A stretch of 64,000 nt of DNA from the NCBI GenBank assembly GCA_964035795.1, contig OZ038324.1, positions 434,001 through 498,000 on the forward strand. Direction: 5' to 3'. This DNA comes from Pterobdella sp. o SKG-2022 (lineage: Eukaryota > Annelida > Clitellata > Hirudinida > Piscicolidae). Both the position numbers and the translations under genes were made by a program. The notes below the pieces were generated by a model. The model was not told where the DNA came from, ran no database searches, and was given only the letters and a program-made list of their open reading frames with translations. Positions within the stretch are counted from its first letter, which is position 1; each line of letters begins with the position of its first letter. Of the stretch, positions 1 through 11,183 are shown one piece after another.

Positions 1-1860
1 TGTTAACGGCAATGGGACCGAGGTTGTGGAGGAACCGTGGGTGAATCATGTCAGGTCTGAGGGCTTTGGCCGGGTTGAAGCTCTTCAGCGCTGCTTGACC
101 TCACTCAGGGTGAAGTCGCCACTAGCTTCTGAGCTTATCAGGTCAAAACGTAATCGGCCGTTCAGACGCTTCTTCAGGCCGAGGTCCGGTTTGTCAATCT
201 GCAGCCAGCTCACACCTCGGTAAAGTTTAGCAAAAGCGTTCGCCTTTTGTTTCGCGCTGACATAGTTTGTGCCGTTTTCGGAGATAATACGGGCAGTGTC
301 GGCGGGATGGCTTGCTGTGAGGCTTCGCAGGATTGACCACATCTCCTTCGTCCCCTTTCTTTTTATAACTTTCCTCTCCCAGATTTCCCTCTTTCGGTTT
401 CGAACAAGGCGTTTTTCTTCAGTGTCAAGGTCTTTGTAATCTGGTGAGTGATTGCCAAAGGTGGCCTTTGCTGTATCTCTGACAGCTTTGGCTTTGGATA
501 TTTCTATCGTCTTCCAGCTTTCTTCTGACATTCCTACGGCTTTGAGGCTTATGTGGCTTTTTACAGCGGCAAGGATTGCTGTGCAAATGGCGTTGTAGGA
601 GGTTGTGGTGTTATGCTGATCGTCGTCTATTGCAGCTAGTCTTCCATCAAGATCTGCGGTGAATGCCTGGAGATCGCCCTTCTTCCAGTCCCACACCAGT
701 TGTTACGAGCTCTTTCGCTGCAAAGTAGAAAGGTGCATCATCGTTAGAATGGGTTTGTGGTCTGATGAGAGGGCGTTGAGGGGGGCCTAGTCACAGCGAT
801 GTTGGATGCCAGTGTGCACAATGGTGACGTATGAAGAGGAGCATTTGCCAGTGGCAGGGTCTTGGCGCGTACTGAGTTCGGCATTGTTGAGGAAGCCGCT
901 CTCACCATTTATGATAACTTTTGCCAGCTGGTTTCTGCGATCGTTCGGGCGGGCATGAAGGTCCCATATGTCGTTATGGGCATTCAAATCAGCGCATATG
1001 ATCTCATTTTCCTGTATTTTTGGTTGGAAGGCCGCCATGGAGAAGCCAATTTGTGGGAGAAAAAATGAGTTTTCCAGGGGACGTTACCAGTTAGAGATGG
1101 TCACCGTCTGCTAATTGGGTAAAGGAATCTGAATGGACAGTCTTTCGAGAGATCCGTCATCTCTATCGTCTAGAGTGAAGAGTTTAAAGGGTAGCGTCTT
1201 CTTCAAGTATGTCAGTAACCCCTCTTCTCGGGCTTACTCTTGGACTGGTCTGTTCTTCCGTAATGAGTGGTAGTTGCTGAGGTCTGGGGTCTTATCTCGA
1301 GGGAGGAGGCGACTTTCTTGAATTGTTATGACTTTAACTCTGTGTTTTTCTGCTAGGTCTTCGAGTAGTTGGATTTCTCTGTGAATACCATTGGCATTCT
1401 ATTGGAAAATGACGAGTTGTGGCTGGATGACCTCGGCTGAGGTCTTGTCTAGTTTTGTTGGGTTGTTATCTCAAGGTCCCTTCTGGTCTCCTTGTGGCTG
1501 GCGTCAAGGGTAGCGCCATTCCGGTTTCTGGAGGGACACATTTGCTTGGCTCTGTAGTATCGCCATGCAGGTGGAAGAGACCTTTAAACTGGTTGCACAC
1601 TAGTCGTCTGGCTCCACCTCTAATTCGGCCTATAACAGGTGCCACAGGTGAGTCTGTTTTGTTCTGTCTGGAAGCCCCCTCCACAACTGGCGCACTGGTG
1701 GACTGGTTGCGTCTGTGAACGGCATTGCAGGCATTGATAGTCGTTTGCCTCTCGGCTTCGGGCCACCTCCGTCTTGATAGGCCGCTGTAATTGTGGTGAA
1801 AGATTCTGTTGCATCGTTTGCATCGTAGCGCCGTCGACATGCCTTTTTCCCGCATTTTCC
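1..1860 (-). mobile_element. Decayed LINE: zinc-finger gag-like ORF, endonuclease, pre-RT linker
   Basis: Read on the − strand (right to left), the pieces follow LINE order. 1855–1466 and 1823–1620 are out-of-frame halves of a Cys-rich gag-like segment (C-x2-C motifs such as CLQCRSQTQPVHQC). 1038–787 carries an apurinic-endonuclease motif (ADLNAHNDIWD, equivalent to GDFNAHxxxW of AP endonuclease-type LINEs). 696–85 is a 203-residue charged segment like the linker between endonuclease and reverse transcriptase. The RT itself would lie left of base 1. Several frame changes separate the pieces, so this is a dead copy. An R1/Jockey-like affiliation is likely from the zinc-finger gag plus AP-endonuclease layout, but I cannot place the clade. 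Confidence 0.7.
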
Positions 1861-2049
1861 GCAGTGTTGTGTAGGACTCGGGCTGAGCTCTACATCTCTT
1901 GAGCGTCTAAGGTTGAGTTGAAGGGCCCTAAAGGGTGTTGATCTGAGAACGAGAGCCAGGTAACCCAGACTTTGAGAAAAACCCGTTTTTTCTCGTTTTT
2001 GCCAGGAACTCTTCGTTGGGCCCGACACCACATAGATATGATTCCTTTA

Positions 2050-2515
2050 GTCGGGCTGCTATTCTTGTTGCTGCTTTAGTTGTTGTTTTCCTAGATGCTG
2101 TTGTTTTTTTTTCTGTCGACAAATTTTTTTTGTTTTGCTGTCGTTGTTGTTGTTACTGCTGCCATTGTTGTTGTTGTTGCTGCTTTTGTTGTTTTTTGGT
2201 TGTTCCTATTCATGTTGTTGTTCTTGTTGCAATTGTTTTTATTGTTGCTGAAATTTTTTTTGGTTTTGCTGTTGTTGCTATTTTCGTTGTTGTCTTTGCT
2301 GTTGCAGTTACTATTTTTGTTGTTGTTGCTATCGATTTTGCTGTTTTTATTTGTTTTGTTGTTTTTGCGATTATTTTTGTTAAAGTCGATTATGTTTTTG
2401 TTGTTGCTACAAATTTTGACATGATTATTGCCGTCATTTTTGTTGAAGAAGTTGCTATTGTTTCATGTTTGTTGTTTTTATTAGCTTTGCATTGTGTATC
2501 ATTGTTTGGATTTGT
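2050..2515. repeat. (GTT)n-rich low-complexity tract
   Basis: About 460 bases composed largely of degenerate GTT/TTG/TTT triplets on +. The long open frames here (Phe/Val/Leu-rich on +, Asn/Lys-rich on −) are by-products of the repeat. It separates two − strand LINE remnants and overlaps the 3' end of the right-hand one. Confidence 0.85.
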
Positions 2516-4563
2516 GTAGTCGGGGCTTAAAGACATGTATTTCGTTTTATTGAGGTTAATTTTCAGTCCGAATTTGACAAACGTACTGTTTACAGAATTA
2601 ACAAGACATTGGAGTCTTATAATGTTGCTGCTTGTGAGCATTATGTCATCTGCATAAACTAGATTTTGTACAATTTTGGAGTTTTCTAGCTTATGGCGAC
2701 TGTTATATACCAGCGGAGCATTAAAGCTGTATTCTATGTGAATGCCTTTGTCTGGTTGATCTTTCAGTGCAACCTTAATAACAGCGTCGAGAAACATGTT
2801 GAACAACATGGGAGCTAAAACGTCTCCTTGTTTCACTCCAACTCTTATTGGGAACTCTTCAGACATTTTGCCATCAGAACGTACTAATCCGGTTGTCCCA
2901 CTATGAAGGGTTTTAATGATCCGGATTAATTTTTCTGGAATGTTGATAGATCTAGACAGTATTTCCCATAAGGTACCTCTGTTCACTGTGTCATAGGCTT
3001 TTTGTAGGTTTACGAAGCAGAGATGTATTGGCTTGTTGAACTCCTTGGCTCTTTGCATCAAATTTTTACTGAAAAAATTTGATCAACACAATTTATGCTT
3101 GGCCTGAATCCACACTGATTGTCGTCTAATTGTTTTTTTACCATCTTTTGTATTCTGTTCAAAACTGCTCTGCCGAAAATTTTACATTCTTGTCATCTAT
3201 TTTTGTTTTTTGAGGTTTTTCGTGTATTGGGCCATGTGGTTTAGCTTCTGCTTCGAATTGGTTTTTCCATCTGATGGTTTTCTTCTAAAGAACTTATAAG
3301 TTTTTTTCATCTTTTTTTTTCTCAAATTTGTTGAACTTTTCGTTTAAGATAATCTCTCTAATTTGAGCATTTTTAAAATTGAACCTCCGTGGCCTTGCTT
3401 CATTGAGAGTTGTGTTGTTTTTTCCAACTCTTCAGTCTTCCCTTCCCACCATTGATCTATAGCTGCTCTACAAGCTTGTTTGATTTTGTTTTTTTAATGC
3501 ATTGTAGGCAATGATAAGACTTTGAGGGATAGTATGACCGTTTTGTTTTAAAATTTTCATTTTAAGATGGTATTCAACTTTTCTTTAGAATAATTTTTGA
3601 TTTCTTCTTCAACCCATTGCTTTTCACTGTATTTGCTTTTTTTGGATAAAGTTTCGGTTGCAGCAAATAACTTTTTTTTAAACTTTCTCATTTTCTTTCA
3701 ATAGGATCTCAACGATTTATTGTATCTATATTATGTATTAAGAGTGCTTTAAATGTTTTTATTTTTTCTGACTGTAACTTTTTTTGGTTTGTTTCATAGT
3801 CATACATTTTCTTTGTGGCTTCAAGTGTATTTTTATTGATATTTTTGAGATAACAATGTTGTGGCCTGATATATGCACTGCTTTTCGACTTGCTCTTGTG
3901 TCATATATTTGAGCTCTGAGCTGTTGGTTAACGCGTACATAATCTATTGTGTGTCCTTGTTTATGGTTTGGGTGATACCACGTTCATTTTTGAATATATT
4001 TGTGGAGAAGATTTTGTTACATAAATCAATCAACCGTGTCCCGTTTTGGTTTCTTTTGTCAGTATTGTGGGAGCCGTGAAGTCTAGATGCGGGTCATAGG
4101 GGTCGAACGCGGGCGTTGAAATCTCCCAACACTATCAAAAAATCTTTTCCACTTACTTCATTAAGCTGGTTTTGAAAGATTTCATAAAGTTTTTTCGACT
4201 CAACTTGTTCATCTACTGATGTGGGAGCATAAATTCCAATAACGGTTAAATGACAATGTTTTAGCCTCATTCGGATTTTCAAAACTCTTTCCGATACCAT
4301 GGTGTGTGTGTGCCTTCTTTCTTCCAGGCTGCTTTTAATACACCACGTAGACCAGTAGCCACTCCGCGTCGGTTGCTCTCTCTTTTTTCATCTAAACCTG
4401 AATATATCACCGTTGTTTCTTCTATTTCCAGTAGGCCTTTTTCTACCCATTGCACTTCTGAAATGGCTAAAAGGGTTAGTTTTTTTTCTCCATTTTTTCC
4501 ATTGTGTTCAGCAATTTGATATTGAACTTTGTGGAATTTCACAAGCTTTTTATGTTCCAACAT
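2390..4563 (-). mobile_element. Decayed LINE with endonuclease and reverse transcriptase
   Basis: On −, 4563–4094 encodes the endonuclease in two frames: an N-terminal part with LLAISEVQW and RRGVA, then IGIYAPTS and LIVLGDFNARV. 3130–2390 encodes the RT: QCGFRPSINCVDQI, then FVNLQKAYDTVN, VGVKQGDVLAPMLFN and the catalytic box YADD (residue about 137 of the 223-residue frame). 4090–3130 between them is T-rich and broken by stops. The layout fits an AP-endonuclease LINE of the RTE/CR1 grade. It is inactive (frameshifts, stops). The Ldh_2 exons begin about 750 bases to the right. Confidence 0.8.
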
Positions 4564-5314
4564 GCTATTCCTCCAATCTTATCTGAGGATACTGTGTGTT
4601 TGTTTTGCACTGGTGAGTTACCAGCTGTACGTAGTTTTTTTTTGTGGATGGGTCTCTTTGAAATTTTAAAATTTTCTCTTCGCAGTCAAAATAACACACA
4701 TATTTCTTTTTGTGCATATATCCACCATAAGGCGGGTGCATTAAAATGCAGAAAGTGATCAGCTAGGCGAAGTTTTTTGAAATTTTTTAAGTTGGCTTCT
4801 TGCTGATGGCTCTCGTTGAAATTTCAAAGTTTTTACTTTGCAGCCAATTAAAATTAATAATTTTTACATTCACACACACACACACACACTACTGTACTGT
4901 TTAGAGGAAGTTTTCTATGTCTTCCTGCCATCAATAGTGTGCCGCTTATAGACATTTTGCACAGCTTTTAAGGTTTTATTTTTTGCATTTAAGAAGAAAG
5001 TCTCATCAAGAATATTGGAGACAAGAGTGATCAAGTCAACTGTCAGAGAATTTTCTGTTTTAATGCATGCCATGACATCTGACCCTTAATTCAGTACTTT
5101 TTTTTTATAAGACACATGCTTAAATCAAGTTTCTTCTCCGAGAGATGGTTTATGAGAAACTTTATTGAAACATAATGAAACTCTTTTTTTATTAGCAGCC
5201 AGTACAAGTCTAACAAACTAACGTTTGAATTTAACACTACTGAAATGCCAGCTGAAATGGAACACCGCTGTTGGGCACTGGCTTTATAATAATAATGTTT
5301 TTTTTGTACGGCAG
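4564..5314. other. Non-coding stretch, intronic to the Ldh_2 gene
   Basis: AT-rich sequence with a short (CA)n at about 4870–4888. On −, 5090–4911 holds an open stretch of roughly 55 codons that I do not recognise; it is too short and isolated to call a gene. No further Ldh_2 exon is recognisable upstream of 5315, so this is presumably intron. Confidence 0.4.
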
Positions 5315-8300
5315 GAAGCTACAGACCCGAGTCTCGTTCTCAATGGTGGTGGGCTGCTTCCTTTGGGGGGGACCGAACAAAGTAGTGGATATAAGGTGCT
5401 TTTCCATATGCAAATTTTATCTATAAAATATAAACCATTATCATTCTCATTCTATCCATAAAACAAATGCCAAATAAACCGTGTTTAAAAACAAGCACTG
5501 AGAATAAAATCTTGCTGATGAAACACAGGGATACGGCTTGGCTGCAATGGTGGAAGTGTTGTGTGGAGTTTTGGGCGGAGCTCATTACGGCAACAACATC
5601 AGGAAGTGGAAGGAGACGAACTCTGTGGCCGACTTGGTGAGACAAGCTCATTAGTTGTTTCTTCTGGCAAATTTAAATTAACGAATAGTTGAGGCTTATT
5701 AACATGTTTCCAAAAGCGTTTGTGTCATTACAGGGTCAATGCTTCATAGCGATCAACCACGACTCTTTTTCTCCAAGCTTTTCAAAAGATCTGCAAAACT
5801 ACATAACTTCTCTGCGCTCGTGCAAACTAGTAAGCTTCATTTCAATTTTCTAATTAAAATATAATAATAATTTTTTTTGTGGTCTAAAATTTGAGTACAA
5901 ATAAAGTTATATTTGCTTTGCACCACACCGCATCACCACATTTCCACACCACTTAACTGATGAATTCCAGCAAACCTTATTCAAAAAACAATAATGACCC
6001 TCATCGACTTTTTGAAGGCGTACGATGGCGTGTGGCGAGATGCACTACTTTTACAGATAGAGAAGAGTCTGAACGCAGATAGTTCGCTAGATTAAAGAAT
6101 GGCTCTTAAACAGGAATAACTAGGGGACGTTTAAAGGAGAACAGAGCAAGAAGAAAGTATTCAAAAAATTCCTTCTTAGTCAGTAAAGTCACCACCGCTA
6201 GTCATGATCTTTATTGACGTCATAGCGGAGGAGCTGGAGGAAGAAGAAAAGAGCATTTTTGCCCGCGACGTAGCAATATGGCGACAGCCAGGTAAAGTTT
6301 ATTGTACAACGTGCTCTTCAGAAGCTGGAAGAATAGACGTAAAATTTAAAGATGACGATATCGGCTACAAAGTCAGAGAGTTAATCAACTACAATTATAA
6401 CGAAAACCATTCCACGTCACATAACAACATAACGACGTTATATAACAACACTGCATCATCATCTGATAACATTAACACATCACCAAACAACACTATCTTA
6501 AGAGGTTCCAAGTCGGCGAAAGCACGAAGAACCTAGGAACGGAGTGTTCAAAAGAGTACAGACTGGCAAACACCAAGGATTATCCGACTACAACCCTAAG
6601 TTAGCGTGCCTAGGTAAGGGTTTTAAAAAGTGGAGAAAACAAAAAATACCAGAAAGACGTTGAGAAGATCGAACATTGTCTGGGAAAAACTCTGGAACGG
6701 GGACAAGAGATGATTTCAAGGTGAAAATGGGGGATATTGAAATACAGCAGACTGGCAACGTCTTCAAGGACTAAGTTGGAGGAAGGAAAGGTGCGTACGG
6801 CAGAAAAGGTTTGTGGTATCAAGAAGAGACAAAACAACGATTGGTTGACGGGCCACACTGAGTAGCTCCAAAAACTGTTAAAAGAACGAAGAAAAGCTCT
6901 AAAAACCCGTAACGAGCTAAAACAGCTGTATGAATTGAATCAGTCTATGAGTAACGAACAGGCACTTGAGCACGCTGTGGAGCATTTTAATACAGTGAGT
7001 AACCGACACCGACGATGTCTCAGAGCATGGGAAAACCAATGGTGGTAAAGCATGGTGATGGAATGTATAGAGGCCCAGCTCAAAGGCAACATTCGTCAGA
7101 TGGATATCATCCTGGGCCGGCTACAGCTGCGTGGGACGAACCAGAACAACAGCAAAACCTCTCCCCTGTTTAGTGAAGAAGAGTTCAAGGAACACCTGGA
7201 GGCTATACAGAAGGATCGTTTCGAAAACTCCGGAAAAGAGATGGTTAAAGCAGTAAACAAGTGTGTGAGACTGCAGGATAATGGAATATTAGAAGAGGCG
7301 AATACCGAACTCACACGTAACCCGATCAATGCTGAAATCGAAATCATCTTAAGAGATGCGGGATGGAGCTCCTAGGGACGACGGTATGCGCTTGAGATAC
7401 GTCAAGCTTGCAGCACCAGCAATTAAGAGCAAGCTATATGAGGTAATAAAGAGTATGTATGGATTTCGCGCGTGAAAATGGGAAGAAACCATGAAGTCTG
7501 GCAACATACTCCCTCTATTCAAAAAAGGTGACAGCTGAGACCAAAATAACTACCGGGGAATCTGCCTGTTGCCTTTCAAGAGCAAAGTACCTGCATTAAT
7601 AATGGCAGAGACTACTGGACTGGGCTGAGAAGGTGGGAGTATTGGATAAGAATCAAGCAGGATTTGACAGAATCGATCAACAGCAGACGCGACACAGATC
7701 TTCATACGACTCCAGGAAGACGAACTATAGATCTAGCTTTGTGTGGGTGACCGCATGAGCGAAAATGAAACCAAGATAGTTTGATTGGACTTAAGGAAGG
7801 CATACCCAAGAGTCAATAAGCCCATACTGTGGAGGTTGCTAAAACATTAGAACATGCCTGACTCGTTCATTGACAAACTGAAGGATTTCCTTGAGCTTAC
7901 TGCATGCAAGGTAGAAGACAGTACATCAGATATCAGCACATTTCATCCCCAGAGAAGCCTTCGTGAAGGTTGTGCATCTTCACCGATACTTTTCAACATT
8001 TATCACCAAGCACTAATCAGAAAATACCAACAGAAGAAAGAGAAATCGTCGAGGTTAAGATGCCGAGAGGCTAGAGTGAAGTGGTCATGGAGGTCCAAAC
8101 ACGAGTCCACACTACTTCACCACACTACACCACCACATTGCATCACCACATCACACCACAACACTACACCACCACATCCACCACCACACTACACCACCTC
8201 ATCACACCACCACACTACTCTACTGCACAAGCTAATTTAATCATACAGTCAGAAGGGGAGACGCAAGTTCTGGTGGCAGGAGATCCTGAAAGACTGCACA

Positions 8301-8599
8301 TGAAAAACTGTGATGACAATGGAGGGATAACTTACCATCCTAATGTCATTTCACTCCTTGTATGTCTTTCGTTCTTTTCTGTTTTGTTGCTTGTTTTTGC
8401 AAGTTGTTCAATTTTTTTGATGGCATATTTCTCTACACCTTATGAAAACTCACCCTCATAATCAGCTGAAACTTCATCAAATTTATTTAAAGAATTTCAA
8501 ATTTTTTTGTGTATTTCCATGGTATATATAAACATATAATCTTCTTAGGATGATATCGCTGCTGACTTGAAGATTGATAAGATTGTCAGACAAAAATAA
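5315..8599 (+). CDS. Malate/L-lactate dehydrogenase (Ldh_2 family), 3' five exons
   Basis: NAD(P)-dependent 2-hydroxyacid dehydrogenase of the Ldh_2/YlbC–YjmC fold (PF02615-type), a soluble oxidoreductase. Five exons are read: 5315–5395, 5529–5636, 5734–5829, 8249–8359 and 8549–8599 (TAA at 8597–8599). All five start and end in phase 0 and have AG acceptors and GT donors. The joined product carries the family signatures in order: [17 protein letters not shown], then [18 protein letters not shown], then [10 protein letters not shown], then VLVAGDPE...GGITYH near the C-terminus. About 149 residues are present, against about 330–360 for the family, so the N-terminal half (including the dinucleotide-binding start) is outside the window. 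The 2.4-kb third intron holds LINE debris and a CA-rich minisatellite. AATAAA overlaps the stop codon. The exact substrate (malate, lactate, sulfolactate, ureidoglycolate) cannot be told from this half. Confidence 0.9.
5975..8090 (+). mobile_element. LINE debris inside the Ldh_2 intron
   Basis: At least two RT fragments on +. 5990–6330 reads as broken RT ([18 protein letters not shown]; later [13 protein letters not shown] and a decayed FADD-like FARDVAIW). 7052–7375 is a pre-RT linker, followed by an out-of-frame RT ([16 protein letters not shown] at about 7520; [11 protein letters not shown] at about 7790; [18 protein letters not shown] at about 7950). Many stops. 6540–7050 between them shows no recognisable product. 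The insertions lie between exons 5734–5829 and 8249–8359 in the same orientation as the host gene. Confidence 0.7.
8093..8225 (+). repeat. CA-rich (ACCAC/CACCACA) minisatellite
   Basis: About 130 bases of ACCAC, CACCACAC and CATCACCAC units. It ends about 25 bases before the acceptor of the Ldh_2 exon at 8249. A shorter patch of the same composition is at about 5920–5962 in the same intron, and a sister array is at 31597–31710 in URB1. Confidence 0.85.
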
Positions 8600-9051
8600 A
8601 TTGCAACAGCTCAAAGTCTGACAAATGGTTTTCACTACTCGGGGTTACCTGATCACAGCTCCCTTCTCCTCTATGCCTAATTGATTTTTTCGTTTTAATT
8701 ACGATTTCTTTATTATTTGAAATAATTCGAAATAATTTCATATTAATCAATGAAGTTTTTTTGAACTAGAATCAGAATTTTCTCATTGCATTGATTTCAA
8801 TAAAATATTTCGTTAGTTCGCTTTCGACATAAACTGAAACCATCAGCATCTTTTACGGCTCTAGAACCAAAAAATAACTTAGCATAAGGTTCAGAACGTC
8901 ACGACGCAAAATAAACAAAAGTAAAGAAGGGTTAACAGGTAAAAAGTATAAACTAACTGAATGAGGAGGACTTGTGCAAGCGGGGCTTTGTGACGTGTTG
9001 AGACCGAATCCAAAAAGATCTCAGAACTGATAAGCCTACCTACCAGCATTA
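8600..9051. other. Intergenic, no gene seen
   Basis: AT-rich sequence 3' of the Ldh_2 gene. No exon-like or repeat-like structure that I can name. Confidence 0.5.
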
Positions 9052-9780
9052 GTGCATAAAGCAACAGATGCACGTATTTTTGAACTTTTCAATCTTTCCC
9101 AACATTGTCATTTTCCCTCTCATTCCTCTGGCAACACCATTGATCATTTCATCACATCATTCTTTATCAAACCCATTAGTATTCTTGCTCACCTAGTCTC
9201 CTTCTCTGATCACTATCTTATTCAATCTTCTTCTCCTATCAACCCCATTAAGCTTTTCATTCAACTTCTTTCTGCTTCTTCTTTTGACTCTTCTTTTTTC
9301 ACTGACGTCGATGACTTTTTTTGCTCTAGACTCTCTTCTCACTAATACTTTGAACGTTCTTCTTTCAATTACATCTTTTACCTACCGTCTTTCTTCCTTC
9401 AAAGCTCTTAGGTTTGAAGGTAAATGCGTCACATCCAACGTTACTTTACGCAAGGTCAAACTTTCTTATCGTTCCTTTCCCTTTTCTTTCTCCCATGATC
9501 TTAGGCTTTTTCACCTATCAATCTATCGCTCTCTTTTCCATTCCAATTCTCTTATTTCTTTCATCAACTCTGCCCCTTCTTCAGCTCGTTGGAAAAATCT
9601 CAATCGTATTCTTTTCAAAAAAACCCTTCCTTTTTTTTCAAGATTTCCATAATTTTTTTCACAAGATTTTTTCCATTAGAACTAGTAGCATCGCACTCTC
9701 CTCCAACTTCTTCTCCTCCTTCTGTTTCTTTCTCTCAATTTAGACATCGTATGCTCTTTTGTAAGCTTGAACTTTACCAG
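9052..9780 (+). mobile_element. CR1/L2-like LINE fragment (endonuclease end plus linker)
   Basis: Pyrimidine-rich sequence with overlapping + frames. The first, 9052–9345, contains SSGNTIDHFITS and SFSDHYLIQSS, matching the C-terminal S-D-H box of AP endonucleases. The following frames (9284–9743) have the Ser/Phe/Leu-rich linker style seen in the longer element at 17165–19411 (e.g. SSARWKNLNRILF against AFWKTANSIL). Frameshifted and truncated; probably a relic related to that LINE. Confidence 0.6.
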
Positions 9781-9879
9781 TAAACTTCAAATTATGAGGA
9801 TTTATGAAAACACGTAAAAAAAATTTTTATTTAGCTATAATGGTGCAATTATTGTTTGGTGTTATACTTTGGAATCGAA

Positions 9880-10890
9880 CTCCTGCTCCCCTTCTTTTGT
9901 ATTATTTGCATTCTCTTCAATAGTGGTTCCTAGGCTTTGGTATTGACGTAACATTGTGGGTCGTTATAGCCACTGATTATTGTATTATGTTTGTTTATTT
10001 CTAAGCTTTCACGAACTAGAAGGTTTTTTGTAAAATATTTTTATTTTTTTGCACCATTCATAAATTAAGGAAAGTGTTAATGAAGTGGTTTTTCGTGGAA
10101 CTTTTCAACAAGTTGATTGAGGCATCTGGCTTTGAAGACACTTTTTGTTTTCCGGGCGCTTTCAATTGGTGTAAACTGGTCCCAATCGGGTACAATGTAT
10201 AGTCCTTCCATAAATTTTAACGCTTTTTCGTGACTGAATGTAATTTTTTTGAACTTTCATGGTGTTTAACTAATTTCATCATTTTTCAGGTATGAGTCAA
10301 GTCTTAATGTTGATATTTTATAACTAAGTTCAAGTTGCACCATTCCTCTTTTCTCTTCGTTTCTAGGAATAAAAAGTCGATTCACGTCTGATTTTGAATG
10401 ATGCATTTTATAGATAGTCAACTGTTTTCAGATTTTTTTGTCAATTCTTTTTAATTCACCTAAATTCCAATTTATAATATTAAAGCTATAAGTTACTACT
10501 GGGAGAGCTAAAGAATTAATTGCAATTATTTTATTTTTTGAATTTAGTTCTGTTTTTAGTATTAATTTTACACTCTTTCCAATTTTTTTTCATCTTTCCA
10601 TGTTCGATCCCATTGCCTTCATTAACCCCAAGATACTTTTACGTTTCTTTCTGTTCCAACTCTTATAATATTTATATTTTCAATTATTATATTTTTAGTT
10701 TTAATTATTTTACCACGGTTAAAACTAGCTTTAGCACATTTGTCCCGCCCAAATTCCATACCAATACTAGCACTAAAAACCTTCACCGTTTTAATTCATC
10801 GTCATTACTCCCATATAATTCGATATCATCGATATAAAATAAATAGTTTTGTTTAATTTTGTATCTTATATCCATATTGAATCGCCTTCG
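9880..10890 (-). mobile_element. Reverse-transcriptase C-terminal fragment of another LINE type
   Basis: Not an open frame, but the − strand reads as RT C-terminal half. From right to left: LFYIDDIELYG (the F/Y-x-D-D box) at about 10830, LALPVVTYSFNIINW at about 10500, then MHHSKSDVNRLFIPR and MVQLELSYK at about 10380, PDWDQFTP at about 10180 and HNTIISGYNDPQCY at about 9970. This set of motifs is shared by a group of metazoan LINE polyproteins distinct from the RTE and CR1 types elsewhere in the window. It has multiple frameshifts, and the upstream RT portion is missing. Confidence 0.6.
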
Positions 10891-10891
10891 G

Positions 10892-11160
10892 AACATGCAA
10901 TGCACGTGGTTTGTCGTCCGCCACGAAAAAAGAGTCCCTGTTTCAAGATTTCATAAAGTACAAAGTCTACTTCCTTTTTTTACAAAAAACGAAAAACTTG
11001 GTGAAATCCTCTAATAAAAAATCCTAGCACACTTACAACCATCAAACCAACCAACAGACATTACGGTTTTGGTTGTTGTTGTTCGTCGATTCGTCTTTGA
11101 ATATGACCATGGCAACAAGAGTAATATATATATATATAAATAATAATAAGTAGAAAAAGA
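10892..11160 (+). mobile_element. 5' fragment of the (AT)n-associated LINE family, next to a TA repeat
   Basis: On + at about 10895–11010 the translation has CNARGL..ATKKESLFQDFIKYKV, closely matching the endonuclease start of the − strand LINE at 38034–40765 (NVRSLASETKKESLFRDF). Homology fades by about 11050. A short (TA)n run lies at about 11122–11140. The piece is a 5' stub; no RT follows. Confidence 0.55.
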
Positions 11161-11183
11161 AAAAATATAAACATTTTTTTTCA

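Noticed and set aside
2016..2519. Long hydrophobic + strand ORFs (Phe/Val/Leu-rich) that look like membrane proteins
   Set aside because: They are translations of a degenerate GTT repeat in all three frames; no start context or conserved motif.
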